Assembly (NCBI RefSeq): GCF_964340395.1
Contig: NW_027554288.1
Location: forward strand, 310,001 to 374,000
Direction: 5' to 3'
DNA length: 64,000 bases
Origin: Glandiceps talaboti
Taxonomy: Eukaryota > Hemichordata > Enteropneusta > Spengelidae
Position 1 is the stretch's first letter, and each line of letters starts with the position of its first letter. Made by a program: the position numbers and the translations under genes. Positions 1 through 11,100 of the stretch are shown here, one piece after another. The notes under the pieces are model-generated. The model saw nothing but the letters and a program-made list of their open reading frames with translations, had not been told where the DNA came from and did no database searches.

Positions 1-1
1 A

Positions 2-1318
2 GTTATTCTATCTGGTGTCCCACCTTTTATACCAAATGATGTTCTTAAGGGTGAACTTTCCATTTACGGGAAGTTTGTTAGTGACATGAAGCCAATTCCA
101 CTAGGCTGTAAGAAACAAAACTTAAAACATGTTCAGTCCTTTCGTAGGCAAATCTACATACTCCTTCATAACAAAGATGACGTTGAAGGCCATTTCCATG
201 TAAGACACGAGAACAGAGCATACCGTATCTACATATCAACAGATGAGTTTAAATGTTATAAATGTGGCATGCCAGGCCATATACAACGTAATTGTCGCAG
301 GAATGTAGAAACACCTGCCGACGAAGGTAACGCCCAAGACAGTAATACAGGCACTCAAAACCCACGTACTAATAATTCTCCGAGTGACATAAACGAATTA
401 ACGCACGACAGAAGTAACACACATGATATCAACAGTGAATCACAAACAGATAAAGATACACACGGAAATACAGGAGACACTTCAACTAACAATGATAGTG
501 AAACAAACAACAACGACACACGTGAAGATACAGGGGACAAAGACGACATCGATAATGACAACTTTCACGACGCTACAGATGTTTACATGTTAGATCGAGA
601 TCAAGAAACTGACACCGGTAAACATATAGATATTCCAATAACAACAAACAACAACAACAAAGACAATAACGAGAATGAAAACAGATCAGATGATACAAAG
701 AACGCTAATGAAAACGGTGAAACGAACACACAAAATATTGAAAGTACTGAAAGTCAATCTGTTGAAGAGAGGGTACGAACCCCTCCTTCCACCTTTCCTC
801 CCTCTCCCTCTCTCCCATCTTTCTCCCCCTCTTCTTCAAGCTCCTCCTCTCAGTACCAATTTTCCTCCCTCGAACTTTCGGACTCCTCGATTCCCCGTGC
901 TGCTGACCTCTATCCCATGATAGAAAACACAGCCGACCAGCCATCACAAGACATATTTATATCACCTGAACCACGTGTTAATCTACAAACTGACGAATCC
1001 ATTCATGATGGAGATGATACTGAATCGGTAATATCTGATATGTCTGAAATGTCACAAATGGGAGAAAATAGCCAACAAAATACGTTATCAGCCGATTCAA
1101 TCCGGGAATTCCTTCGGGACAGTATGCACTGCAAGAAAATGGTCGATAAATGTATTGAATTTTGCCCAGATCTTAAGATATTGATCAACAGCTTTAAGAA
1201 TTACCGCAATAATGAAAACCTTACCAATGCAGAAAAGGCGAGAGTATACAAAATAAAAGCAAAGCTCGTTAAACACTTGAAAGTTACAAGTCTTACAACA
1301 CAGAGCTCAACGTCCTAA
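2..1318 (+). CDS. Element 1 ORF1 protein (partial at 5' end)
   Basis: Nucleic-acid-binding ORF1 product, expected to coat the element RNA in a cytoplasmic RNP. The frame is open from base 2; the first Met seen (86) is internal, because the preceding residues (VILSGVPPFIP) match the other elements. Parts in order: an RRM-like segment, a conserved block (HVQSFRRQIY), a CCHC knuckle (CYKCGMPGHIQRNC, about bases 251-296), a long Asn/Asp/Thr-rich disordered region, the EERVRTPPSTFPPSP motif with a Pro/Ser tract, an acidic stretch (ISDMSEMSQ), and a conserved helical C-terminal domain (SIREFLRDSMHCKKM onward). It ends 26 bases before the first ORF2 Met. Confidence 0.9.
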   Translation, partial: VILSGVPPFIPNDVLKGELSIYGKFVSDMKPIPLGCKKQNLKHVQSFRRQIYILLHNKDDVEGHFHVRHENRAYRIYISTDEFKCYKCGMPGHIQRNCRRNVETPADEGNAQDSNTGTQNPRTNNSPSDINELTHDRSNTHDINSESQTDKDTHGNTGDTSTNNDSETNNNDTREDTGDKDDIDNDNFHDATDVYMLDRDQETDTGKHIDIPITTNNNNKDNNENENRSDDTKNANENGETNTQNIESTESQSVEERVRTPPSTFPPSPSLPSFSPSSSSSSSQYQFSSLELSDSSIPRAADLYPMIENTADQPSQDIFISPEPRVNLQTDESIHDGDDTESVISDMSEMSQMGENSQQNTLSADSIREFLRDSMHCKKMVDKCIEFCPDLKILINSFKNYRNNENLTNAEKARVYKIKAKLVKHLKVTSLTTQSSTS

Positions 1319-1344
1319 GAATTACCCTCCTTTCTAACCATACA

Positions 1345-4300
1345 ATGGAATGTCGACAAATTACCATTATAACCACCATTATAATTATGAGTAGTCTCAC
1401 CTGTACAACACTCAATATACGGGGAGGACGTGATCCACTTAAACGGTATCAAGTATTTGATTATTTAAAGAAAAACCATAATAGTGATTTTTATTTCCTC
1501 CAAGAAACGCATACAACGATTGTTGATGAGCCTACTTGGCGCATTGTATGGAGGGGAACCAGTGTCTTTTCTCACTTAAATACAAATAATGCAGGTATTG
1601 CTATCTTGTGCTCTCCTCATAAAAATGTAGATATCCTATCAACAAACAACGTCATACACGGAAGACTATTACATGCACATGTTCGGATAAATGACGATCA
1701 AATCCATCTAATCAATATATACGCACCGAACCATGCTAATGAGAGACTAGAGATCTTTCAGAAATTAAAACAATTGATAGGTGATTTGAATGATGATCCC
1801 GTTATCCTAGGGGGAGACTTCAATTGTACCATTGACCCCACAATCGACCGAACGAGCAGTAAAGAGCCAGACAACCGTACCTCCATTAGTCTTGATAAAA
1901 TCATACACAAATTTAAATTAGTTGATTCGTGGAGGTATCACCATAGCAACACCAGAGAGTATACATGGCACAATCATACCAATACAACAGCTGCAAGACT
2001 TGATAGGTTTTACATATCTAAACACCTGTCCACACGTATAGACACAACAGAAATCTTTACTGGGTCACGAGCCTTCACAGACCACTCAGTGGTTAAACTT
2101 AAACTCTCACTTTCTAAAGTTAAAAACCACTCTCCTGTTTGGTGTTTAAACACGCAACTACTGGATGATGAACATTACTGTGACCTCCTTCGTGATTTTT
2201 GGACTCAATGGCAAACAGAAAAAGGGACATTTGGAAAAATCCAACACTGGTGGGACATAGGCAAACACAAAATAAAATGGCTTACTCAACAATATGCAAC
2301 AAGTAAAATGCAAAATATCAAGGAAGCAAAACAAAGTCTTGAAAACGAAATTAAATATATCGAACAGAACATTACCTCAAACCCAGACCTTCTTCCCATG
2401 TACAATGACAAAATAGAATGCTTGAAGGCTTATACACGGTCTGAGAGCAGGGGTGCTGCAGTGCGGGCTAGACACAATCTTTTACACGAGAGTGAAACGT
2501 CGGGAGATTTCTTTTCCCGACTCGAAAAACGGCAAAATAGCCGCAAAATAATAACACAATTACGTCTCGACGATAAAACACTCACAACTGATCAGTCAGA
2601 AATCAGCAAAATGACACACACATTTTACCAAAAGCTTTACACGCCTGAACCTACTTCAAAGATTGACGAACACAAATTACTCGCAGACCTACCCCAACTT
2701 AACGATGATGACATAAACTACTGTGATTCTAATATAACTTTAGAGGAACTTACAAATGCCATCAAACAACTCTCTAACAATCGCTCGCCAGGAATTGACG
2801 GACTTCCTAACGAGTTCTATAAAAAGTTCTGCCATATAATAGGACAAGATTTCCTAGATGTTTTACATGCCTGCATTAGAGATGGTGAACTCCCTCAATC
2901 TAGCCGTCGTGCCATCATCAGTCTTATCCCAAAGAAAGGAGACAGCACTCTCTTAAAAAACTGGCGACCAGTTAGTTTACTTTGTAGTGATTACAAAATA
3001 TTTACTAAGTGTCTTTCTCTGCGCCTACGTAACGTTCTTGGAAGCATCATACATACAGATCAAACATGTAGCATACCAGGTCGTAATATTGAAGATAATA
3101 TCAATTTGATAAGGGATAGTATACACTACTGCAACCAAACAGGCATAAACTTAGGGATTGTCGCCTTAGATCAAGAAAAGGCCTTTGATCGGGTGAACCA
3201 AGCTTACCTCTTTAACACTCTGAAATCCTTTGGTTTTGGTGAGCAATTTATTCGTTACATCAAATTGATATACTCTGAGGCACAATGCCTCGTTCGTATA
3301 AACAGTAACCTTACTGCCCCAATTGAGTTTAACAGAGGAATTCGACAGGGTTGTCCATTGTCAGGCCAATTATATGTTCTTGCAATTGAGCCTTTTTTGC
3401 ATAAAATCCGTACCGAAAGTGGCATGAAGGGTCTCTGTTTATCAAACACAAAAAGGAAAATTCATCTTTCGGCTTATGCTGATGATGTTGAATTTATTAC
3501 TACACATACTGACGATTTTACTAAACTTACTAAGTGGATTAATGTATATGAAAAAGCTACAAATGCTAAGGTTAATATTGGAAAGTCCGAAGGTCTGTGG
3601 TCTGGACGTTGGAAAAGTCGCGAAGACTCACCAATGGGACTTAAGTGGAATAACGAGGGACTAAAGCTGTTAGGAATCTATATGGGAAATTCTAAACACT
3701 ATACAAATAAAAACTGGAGTGAAGTTGGTCACAAAGTTCAAACAAAATTAGAATGGTGGTCCAGATTTTTACCTGTAATGTCATATCACGGACGCGTAAA
3801 GGTCATTAATCAGCTAATAGCATCTAAACTTAATCACAAATTTATGTGTCTGTGTCCTCCAAAGGAACTTGTAAACTTTCTCGAAAAAGCATTTCGTGAC
3901 TTTGTATGGCATGGCCATCACTGGGTACGCTCAGAGGTGATCTATCTTCCCCTTGAAAAGGGAGGACTGGGTTTAACACACTTAACCTCTCGACTATATA
4001 CGTTTAGACTACGCTATATACAGCGATATCTGTATAGATGCAACGATCATCCGAATTTCCTTTTTACCGATCTTTACTTTAGTAAAATTGGTAACCTGAA
4101 CTATTGCAAACAACTCCTTGTAACTCGATTTAATTACCCACTGGCCTATTCTCCCCCATTTTACCGAGATATTTTGTCCTTCTGGCAGCAGTGCGAGGTT
4201 AAACGGAAAGGAATGCCTGAAACAATAAACGACATACTCAATGAACCTTTGTTTCACAACCCCCTCATCTTACATCCATTACAGCTTGAACCATTCCACC

Positions 4301-5262
4301 TTCAACACCTTGTTGACGGAGGTATAACTCGTATTAAGGACTTGATTAACGATGAAACGACAAAGTGGCACAACAATGAGTATTTGTTTCAAAAAGCCAC
4401 AATTCACTCTAAAAGAATTCTCGACCTAACTATAGAAACAATTCATAAAGCAATACCTACAGAATGGAAAAACAAACTTAATAACTACTTCCTTGAAAAC
4501 AAACCCCTTGACCCCGTTAATACATACTACAGTTTTGATATCTACGAAAGCGATAACCTGAATTTACCACTATACAAAATAGAAAGGGGTTCAATCTACA
4601 GATTTTTAGTAGAACGTAATCTCTATCGTAAGAATCCATACACTCTTGATACTATCTGGAGGGATATACTTAGTTTGCCGAACACACTTAAGCCAAACTA
4701 CAAAGCATGTTACACACTTCCTATAGGTAAACGTGAAGGTGACTTTATGTGGCGTTTTTTCCATGGTGCCTATCCAACTGGAGCCTTCTTGCAAAATAGT
4801 AAACTCCAATCCCATGCCAACTGCCCCTTTTGTAATGAAAAGGATACTCTCTTACATGTATTTTTAGAGTGTACACACATCAAACCAGTCCTCCAATTTT
4901 ATAATAATTTGTCTACAAAGTTACTCGAATCAGAAACCCCTCTACCATTATGGTGGTACATCTTATTGCCAAGATACAATAAAAAGTCTGCACACTTTGT
5001 AAACAAACAGGTGTTCCGACTGTATACCTATCTCACCTGTACAGTTAAACTATCCATTCACCTTAGTCGATGGAATAAATTAAACAATAAGACACAAACT
5101 GACCCTGTAGAGATATTACACTCTCGTATTTGCACCAAGATAAAGACAGAATACCAGATGGCTGTATCAACAGACCGTATTGAATACTTTAAACTAATGT
5201 GGACACAAAATGAAGCCTTATGCCGTATAGAAAATGATGAAACACTAGAAATTCTAATTTAA
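1345..5262 (+). CDS. Element 1 ORF2: endonuclease-reverse transcriptase
   Basis: 1305-residue replication protein of the LINE; it nicks the target and reverse transcribes its own RNA from the nick. The N-terminal AP-like endonuclease shows LNIRGGRD, LQETHT, INIYAP, GGDFNC, RLDRFYI and TDHS. The RT follows with NRSPGIDGLPNEFYKKF, LDQEKAFDRVN, GIRQGCPLSGQLY and YADD (about residue 711). A C-terminal CX2CX7HX4C motif (CPFCNEKDTLLHVFLEC) starts near residue 1160. The first 14 residues are a hydrophobic leader; a second Met at base 1387 aligns with the conserved start of the endonuclease and may be the real initiator. The frame is uninterrupted. Confidence 0.93.
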   Translation: MECRQITIITTIIIMSSLTCTTLNIRGGRDPLKRYQVFDYLKKNHNSDFYFLQETHTTIVDEPTWRIVWRGTSVFSHLNTNNAGIAILCSPHKNVDILSTNNVIHGRLLHAHVRINDDQIHLINIYAPNHANERLEIFQKLKQLIGDLNDDPVILGGDFNCTIDPTIDRTSSKEPDNRTSISLDKIIHKFKLVDSWRYHHSNTREYTWHNHTNTTAARLDRFYISKHLSTRIDTTEIFTGSRAFTDHSVVKLKLSLSKVKNHSPVWCLNTQLLDDEHYCDLLRDFWTQWQTEKGTFGKIQHWWDIGKHKIKWLTQQYATSKMQNIKEAKQSLENEIKYIEQNITSNPDLLPMYNDKIECLKAYTRSESRGAAVRARHNLLHESETSGDFFSRLEKRQNSRKIITQLRLDDKTLTTDQSEISKMTHTFYQKLYTPEPTSKIDEHKLLADLPQLNDDDINYCDSNITLEELTNAIKQLSNNRSPGIDGLPNEFYKKFCHIIGQDFLDVLHACIRDGELPQSSRRAIISLIPKKGDSTLLKNWRPVSLLCSDYKIFTKCLSLRLRNVLGSIIHTDQTCSIPGRNIEDNINLIRDSIHYCNQTGINLGIVALDQEKAFDRVNQAYLFNTLKSFGFGEQFIRYIKLIYSEAQCLVRINSNLTAPIEFNRGIRQGCPLSGQLYVLAIEPFLHKIRTESGMKGLCLSNTKRKIHLSAYADDVEFITTHTDDFTKLTKWINVYEKATNAKVNIGKSEGLWSGRWKSREDSPMGLKWNNEGLKLLGIYMGNSKHYTNKNWSEVGHKVQTKLEWWSRFLPVMSYHGRVKVINQLIASKLNHKFMCLCPPKELVNFLEKAFRDFVWHGHHWVRSEVIYLPLEKGGLGLTHLTSRLYTFRLRYIQRYLYRCNDHPNFLFTDLYFSKIGNLNYCKQLLVTRFNYPLAYSPPFYRDILSFWQQCEVKRKGMPETINDILNEPLFHNPLILHPLQLEPFHLQHLVDGGITRIKDLINDETTKWHNNEYLFQKATIHSKRILDLTIETIHKAIPTEWKNKLNNYFLENKPLDPVNTYYSFDIYESDNLNLPLYKIERGSIYRFLVERNLYRKNPYTLDTIWRDILSLPNTLKPNYKACYTLPIGKREGDFMWRFFHGAYPTGAFLQNSKLQSHANCPFCNEKDTLLHVFLECTHIKPVLQFYNNLSTKLLESETPLPLWWYILLPRYNKKSAHFVNKQVFRLYTYLTCTVKLSIHLSRWNKLNNKTQTDPVEILHSRICTKIKTEYQMAVSTDRIEYFKLMWTQNEALCRIENDETLEILI

Positions 5263-5282
5263 TTCCACATTATGTAATTACT

Positions 5283-5362
5283 GTCACAATGTACTCTGGG
5301 CACCATACTCCTCATGGGGTCTGTGGATGTAGGTGTGACTTGAAAGAATGACGTCACGTCAT
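5283..5362 (+). promoter_or_regulatory. Structured 3'UTR RNA of element 1
   Basis: An outer stem pairs GTCACA (5283-5288) with TGTGAC (5334-5339). Inside it, ACTCC (5307-5311) pairs with GGGGT (5316-5320), and the loop contains GTACTCT. A second hairpin follows: ATGACG, loop TCA, CGTCAT (5348-5362). The layout matches folds in the 3'UTRs of elements 3 and 4, whose stems use different bases. LINE reverse transcriptases of the stringent type recognise 3'UTR stem-loops; that role here is inferred. Confidence 0.6.
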
Positions 5363-5682
5363 ACTGGCATCCGCAGATCAGTACTTTTGTGATATAGTAG
5401 GCACACAACTCGCACACACCTAACGAACTCTGCTTAATTACAGAATCAGCAGTACGTACTAAGCTTATAGACTATGAAATTACTGAGAAGAATACAACCA
5501 GAAGTACCGACTGAGAGGATTACTTGCTGAACTCACCACATATATGAGATAAATATGCAAATGAACTGACGTGTCCAACATCGATCTGAATTATTGAAAT
5601 TAATATTTATTTTGTTTGATTCCTGTTTCTTCATTTGCACTGTAATTTTGAATTTGTAAATAAAGATTTTATTAAAACTAAA

Positions 5683-6391
<709 letters not shown>

Positions 6392-6393
6392 CA

Positions 6394-6417
6394 TGTAGAC
6401 GTGGGGTAGCGGCGCTC
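6394..6417 (+). promoter_or_regulatory. Conserved 5'-terminal box of element 2
   Basis: The first bases after the microsatellite (TGTAGACGTGGGGTAG then CGGCGCTC) resemble the start of element 3 (12968-12991) and, more weakly, element 4 (20404-20426). Conservation at the extreme 5' end suggests an internal promoter or initiator, as LINEs carry in their 5'UTR. That function is inferred. Confidence 0.45.
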
Positions 6418-6573
6418 TTCAAAAGTCACGTTTTTCTCTTGATAGAGAAACCTTTCAGCAGTCATCAGTCAAGAACTTTTGCACTGAATTTATCTGCTAC
6501 CAATTGCTACATAAGTTGGACTATTTTATAATCTCTACTGGTAGAACAATTCGGATTTTGGTTTACTGGATCC

Positions 6574-6600
6574 TGCCAAGGTAGACGTGGCAAGATGGCC
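6574..6600 (+). promoter_or_regulatory. Start-codon hairpin and YY1-like motif, element 2
   Basis: TGCCA (6574-6578) can pair with TGGCA (6588-6592), leaving two bases before the ORF1 ATG at 6595. The start context GGCAAGATGGCC contains the AAGATGG core of YY1 sites. Elements 3 and 4 have equivalent hairpins with different stem bases. Confidence 0.4.
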
Positions 6601-8148
6601 ACCGCCCCAGGCCAGGTGTTCAGTGGGATGACACGGAAACACGGACTGAAGTGTGAGTCGATAAGAAACGTAAGTGTTGAGACTTATGTTAAAGAAATAG
6701 CAGAAATTACTGGTCCTGAAAATGTTATTGCTGCCTCTCGGGCAAACGGAGCAGTCATGATATTTTTGACAGATTCAAGTTGGGTTAGTACAGTCTGCAA
6801 CCACGGCTTAGATTTCGAAGGGCAATGGATACATACGGAACCCCTAGTGAAACCCGCAGTTAAGATTATCCTATCGGGCGTTCCCCCGTTTATCCCTAAC
6901 GAAGTCCTTATCGAAGAGATGGGGAAATTAGGTAAAATTGTCGGAAACGTAAGAACCATTCCACTCGGATGCAAAGACACTCGGTTGAAACATGTAAAAT
7001 CCTTTCGTCGACAGCTGTTCATACTACCAAACAACCAAGCCGACGAACTAGATGGGTCATTTCTAGTTGTATTCGAGGGTCGAGCATATCGTATCTTTAT
7101 TTCCACTGACGAAATGAGATGCTTTAGATGTCATAAACTCGGACACATAAGGAGAAACTGTCCTATGAATAACACTGACCAAACTAATGAACCGGGAAAT
7201 GGTGAACAAAATCAAAATGAACTTCAACTTCAAGAACCAACAGACAACAATAGACCTGGAACAGCTGAACTAAATACAAACAACTGTGAAATTACAAGAG
7301 AAACCGATAACGAAAATACCAAAGCTGACACAACCAATCAAAACAAAAAAACTACACCTGTAGAGGACAACGATATCGAAGAAATGGTTACCAATGGTGA
7401 CAACGTGTCAACAACAGGAGAGACAGAAAGCGGAGTGAATACAGACAAAAGAAATACCGAAGACAAACCAGAAAATGATAGCGTGTCCATAGACGAGAAT
7501 GACAACAACATGCAAATAGAACAGGTAACGAAACAGGGGAAAACCAGGAACAGTGTGGAAGACAAAGTTGGAAATTACGGAAACGAAACAACTGCAGATG
7601 AAGAGAGAGTACAAACCCCTCCTTCCACATTTCCTCCTTCTCCTTTCTTCACTCCCCCTTCTCCAAATCACCCATCCACGGAACTCATTCCTCGGACCTC
7701 TCCGGATCTGTCCGACTGGGCCCAATCCGATATCGTTGAGAACCATCACAGCGTTCGTGAACCAAACAAGAGTAACAATTCACTAGATCTCAACGAAACT
7801 CAACCCGAATTAGAAATCATCGAACAGAACAACACTGCAGATAATGACCTAGACGAATGCGAAATGGAATCGATTTCCTCCGAGACATCAGACTTGTCAC
7901 AAATAACAGAAAATACTCAATCACTGACTAATGCATCAGAAATAAAGGATTTCCTACAAGAGACCCTACATTCAAAGAAAATCATTCAACGATGTACCGA
8001 ATTCTGCCCCGATCTCAAGAAATTAGCAAGTGACCTGATCAAGTACAGACAGACAGAAAATTTAACCGTGTCACAAAAAGTTAGAACCTACAAAATATAC
8101 AAAAAGATAAAAGAACACTTGAAAATACACGGTAAACCCTCCTCCTAA
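6595..8148 (+). CDS. Element 2 ORF1 protein
   Basis: 517-residue ORF1 product. The start is fixed by alignment with the other elements: MATAPGQVFSGMTRKHG here, MAALDTGHG in element 3 and MAANITGHG in element 4. Order: an N-terminal domain of about 100 residues (TGPENVIAASRANGAVM), an RRM-like segment (KIILSGVPPFIPNEVL), the block HVKSFRRQLFI, a CCHC knuckle (CFRCHKLGHIRRNC, about residues 178-191), an Asn/Asp/Glu/Thr-rich linker, EERVQTPPSTFPPSP with a Pro-rich tract, an acidic patch (SSETSDLSQ) and a conserved helical tail (IKDFLQETLHSKKII). The N-terminal half resembles ZCCHC3-like ORF1 proteins of vertebrate Tx1-type elements. ORF2 begins only 8 bases after its stop. Confidence 0.92.
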   Translation: MATAPGQVFSGMTRKHGLKCESIRNVSVETYVKEIAEITGPENVIAASRANGAVMIFLTDSSWVSTVCNHGLDFEGQWIHTEPLVKPAVKIILSGVPPFIPNEVLIEEMGKLGKIVGNVRTIPLGCKDTRLKHVKSFRRQLFILPNNQADELDGSFLVVFEGRAYRIFISTDEMRCFRCHKLGHIRRNCPMNNTDQTNEPGNGEQNQNELQLQEPTDNNRPGTAELNTNNCEITRETDNENTKADTTNQNKKTTPVEDNDIEEMVTNGDNVSTTGETESGVNTDKRNTEDKPENDSVSIDENDNNMQIEQVTKQGKTRNSVEDKVGNYGNETTADEERVQTPPSTFPPSPFFTPPSPNHPSTELIPRTSPDLSDWAQSDIVENHHSVREPNKSNNSLDLNETQPELEIIEQNNTADNDLDECEMESISSETSDLSQITENTQSLTNASEIKDFLQETLHSKKIIQRCTEFCPDLKKLASDLIKYRQTENLTVSQKVRTYKIYKKIKEHLKIHGKPSS

Positions 8149-8156
8149 GACTAACC

Positions 8157-11100
8157 ATGGATAAGAACCTTATTATACTCATCCTAGCCATGATGGCAAG
8201 CCTGTCATGTGTAACTCTAAATGTTCGAGGGTGCCGGGATACTCTCAAAAGATACCAAGTTTTTGAATACCTCAAACGAGATGTAACAGCTGATTTCTAC
8301 ATGCTTCAAGAAACACATACGACACTTCAAGACGAATCAGTTTGGCGGATAATTTGGAAATCCAAAATCATTTTTTCTCATAGAAATTCGAAACAAGGAG
8401 GCATTGCACTTCTCTTTTCACCTAACTCAAAAGTGGATATAATTGAAAAAAATGACTTAATAGCTGGACATTTATTACACACACGGGTAAAGATGAACGA
8501 TGAAACAATTCACATCATTAACGTCTATGCCCCTACTAACGGTATTGAACGTTTGCGATTTTTCAAGGTGTTGAAAAGACATCTCAGTGGACTAAATGAC
8601 GATCCCATATTCTTGGCGGGAGATTTTAATTGTGCAACAGAACCGGACATGGACCGAAACGGAGGTAATGAACCAGACATACGTACATCACATCTGCTTG
8701 ATGACATTCTACATCGACACAAACTAATTGATGCATGGCGTAATCAACATAACAATGAACGGAATTTTACCTGGAGTAGAGACAATACCAGGGCCAGGTT
8801 AGACAAAATCTACATTGATAAATACCAATCAAACCGGATTAGCTTTTGCACAATTTTGAACTCGTCTCTTGCCTTTAGCGATCATTCTGCAGTTAAAATT
8901 AAATTACTTCAGAAAGCTGTTAACACTAAAAACCCTGTGTGGAACATGAACATTGATATTTTAGAGGATGAAGACTATAACGATTTAATTGTATGTTTTT
9001 GGAACAGTTGGCGGAAAGAAAAAACTAATTTTGAGAAAATACAACTCTGGTGGGATATAGGGAAACTCAAAATTAAGCATCTAACTCAACAGTATAGTTA
9101 TCAAAAACACATTGAACGAAAAAACTTCAAACTGAGTCTAGAAAAGGACATCCACGAGCTGGAATCTCTTCTAGATTCAAATCCATCAGTTATTCATAAT
9201 TACAATATAAAAAAGAATCAACTGAAAGACATTATCAACCATGAAACAAAGGGTGCAGCAATCAGAGCGAGATTTAGCTCTATAGGCCAGGTAGACTGTC
9301 CAGGTTCTGTCTTTAATAGAATTGAAAATTACAATGGCAAACGTAAACACATCATTCAGCTCCAAAGACCGGACAAATCCTTGTCGGAAGATCAAAATGA
9401 AATCCGTAATTTGATCCATGACTTTTACAAGCAGTTGTATACCCCAGAATCTACTGATGACAACGCCACTTCTAAACTTATAAGTAACCTTCCCCAAATC
9501 TCAGAATCAGATAAAAACAACCTAGATGAAGATATCAATTTCGAAGAACTCACAAACACGGTTAAACACTTGCCTACCGGACGCACACCCGGCATCGACG
9601 GTCTACCGAACGAATTTTATAAAAAGTTTTGGCAAACATTCGGAAGAGATGTACATGAAGTACTCCTAGCTTCGATCCATGAAAATTTGTTACCACTAAC
9701 ATGCAGACGTGCAGTAGTAAGCCTCCTACCAAAATCTGGAGACACCACATCGATAAAAGCTTGGCGACCGGTCAGTTTACTTTGTAGCGACTACAAAATT
9801 CTAACCAAAACTTTATCGTACCGCCTTCGTACTGTTTTAAGCTCAATCATACATCACGATCAAAGTTGTAGTGTTCCCGGTCGCCAAATATACGACAATA
9901 TCGCTGTGCTTAGAGACAGTATCCACCATGCTAACGAAACAAATTCACCGTTGGGGATCATAGCCATTGATCAAGAGAAAGCATTTGACAGGGTCAATCA
10001 TAACTACCTTATACAAACTCTGAAAGCGTTTGGATTCGGCGACAGGTTCACAAACTATATAAGGCTACTATATACTGAAGCCCAATCTTTAGTTAGGGTA
10101 AATGATAAACTTACATCACCAATTAACTTCGGTAGGGGAATCCGTCAAGGCTGTTCGCTATCGGGTCAGCTCTATGTCTTAGCTATAGAACCTCTCTTAC
10201 ACAAAATCAGAAATGAAAGTAACATCCTTGGTCTTCACCTTCCTGGTTGTGCAGAGAAAAAATGTCATCTCACAGCATATGCTGATGACGTCGAATTTCT
10301 GGTGACGCACACAGATGACTTCGAGAAAATACAGTCATGGATACAAATCTATGAAAAGGCCTCGAATGCCAAAACAAACTTTGAAAAATCAAAGGGACTG
10401 TGGACAGGTAGTTGGCGTCAACGAACAGACGAACCACTCAACATAAAATGGAACAACATGGGTCTCAAAATGTTAGGGGTTTATTTAGGTAATACCAGTG
10501 CCTTTACAAATAGGAATTGGACTGAACTAGTCACTAAAATACAAAACAGCTTCGAATACTGGTCATACCACGCTCCGAACATGTCTTACAAAGCACGGGT
10601 GCTTATCGTAAACCACCTCATCGCGTCTAAACTACTTTACCGTTTCAATTGCCTCAGTCCACCGACTGAAACAGTTTCCTTCATACAAACTTCAATTCTT
10701 AATTTCTTCTGGCAAGGCATGCATTGGATTACAGCGGAAACGTTGTACCTCCCTCCAGATAAAGGCGGACACAACCTTGTCCACTTACCAACGCGAATAA
10801 AAGCTTTCAGACTTCAGTTTCTTCAAAGATACCTGTATCTTGATAACGATCATCCGTGTTTTCGCTTTGTCGATCACTATTTCAAACATGTGGGGTCCCT
10901 AGGTTATGCTAAAGAGCTACTGACCACAGAAATCAATTACAATAGGGTAGATCACCTACCCGACATTTACAAGGAATTACTCGAGTGTTGGAATGTTACC
11001 AATAAAATCAGAAAAATAGACCAGAGTAATACATACGATATCCTAAACGAACCGATATTTTGCAATAAGTTAGTAACTCATCCCATCCGAAAAGAACCAT

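Larger units (their letters stand above)
1..5683 (+). mobile_element. Tx1-clade LINE, element 1 (5' end outside window)
   Basis: Non-LTR retrotransposon with ORF1 (2-1318), ORF2 (1345-5262) and a 3'UTR of about 420 bases. The window opens inside ORF1, so the 5'UTR and roughly the first 100 ORF1 codons are missing. An AATAAAG signal lies at 5659-5665, and the element ends in a few A residues fused directly to an ACT microsatellite, with no long poly(A). There is no protease, RNase H or integrase, which excludes LTR retrotransposons and retroviruses. Order and domain content match the Tx1 clade, several members of which are known to insert at specific targets. Both ORFs are open over the visible span. 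Confidence 0.93.

Noticed and set aside
1-5683. Retroviral gag-pol, suggested by the CCHC knuckle and RT
   Set aside because: There is no protease, RNase H or integrase and no LTR; the AP endonuclease at the ORF2 N-terminus identifies a LINE.
6684-7106. 140-residue antisense frame over element 2 ORF1
   Set aside because: It is a shadow of ORF1. Comparable antisense frames are not conserved in the other elements.
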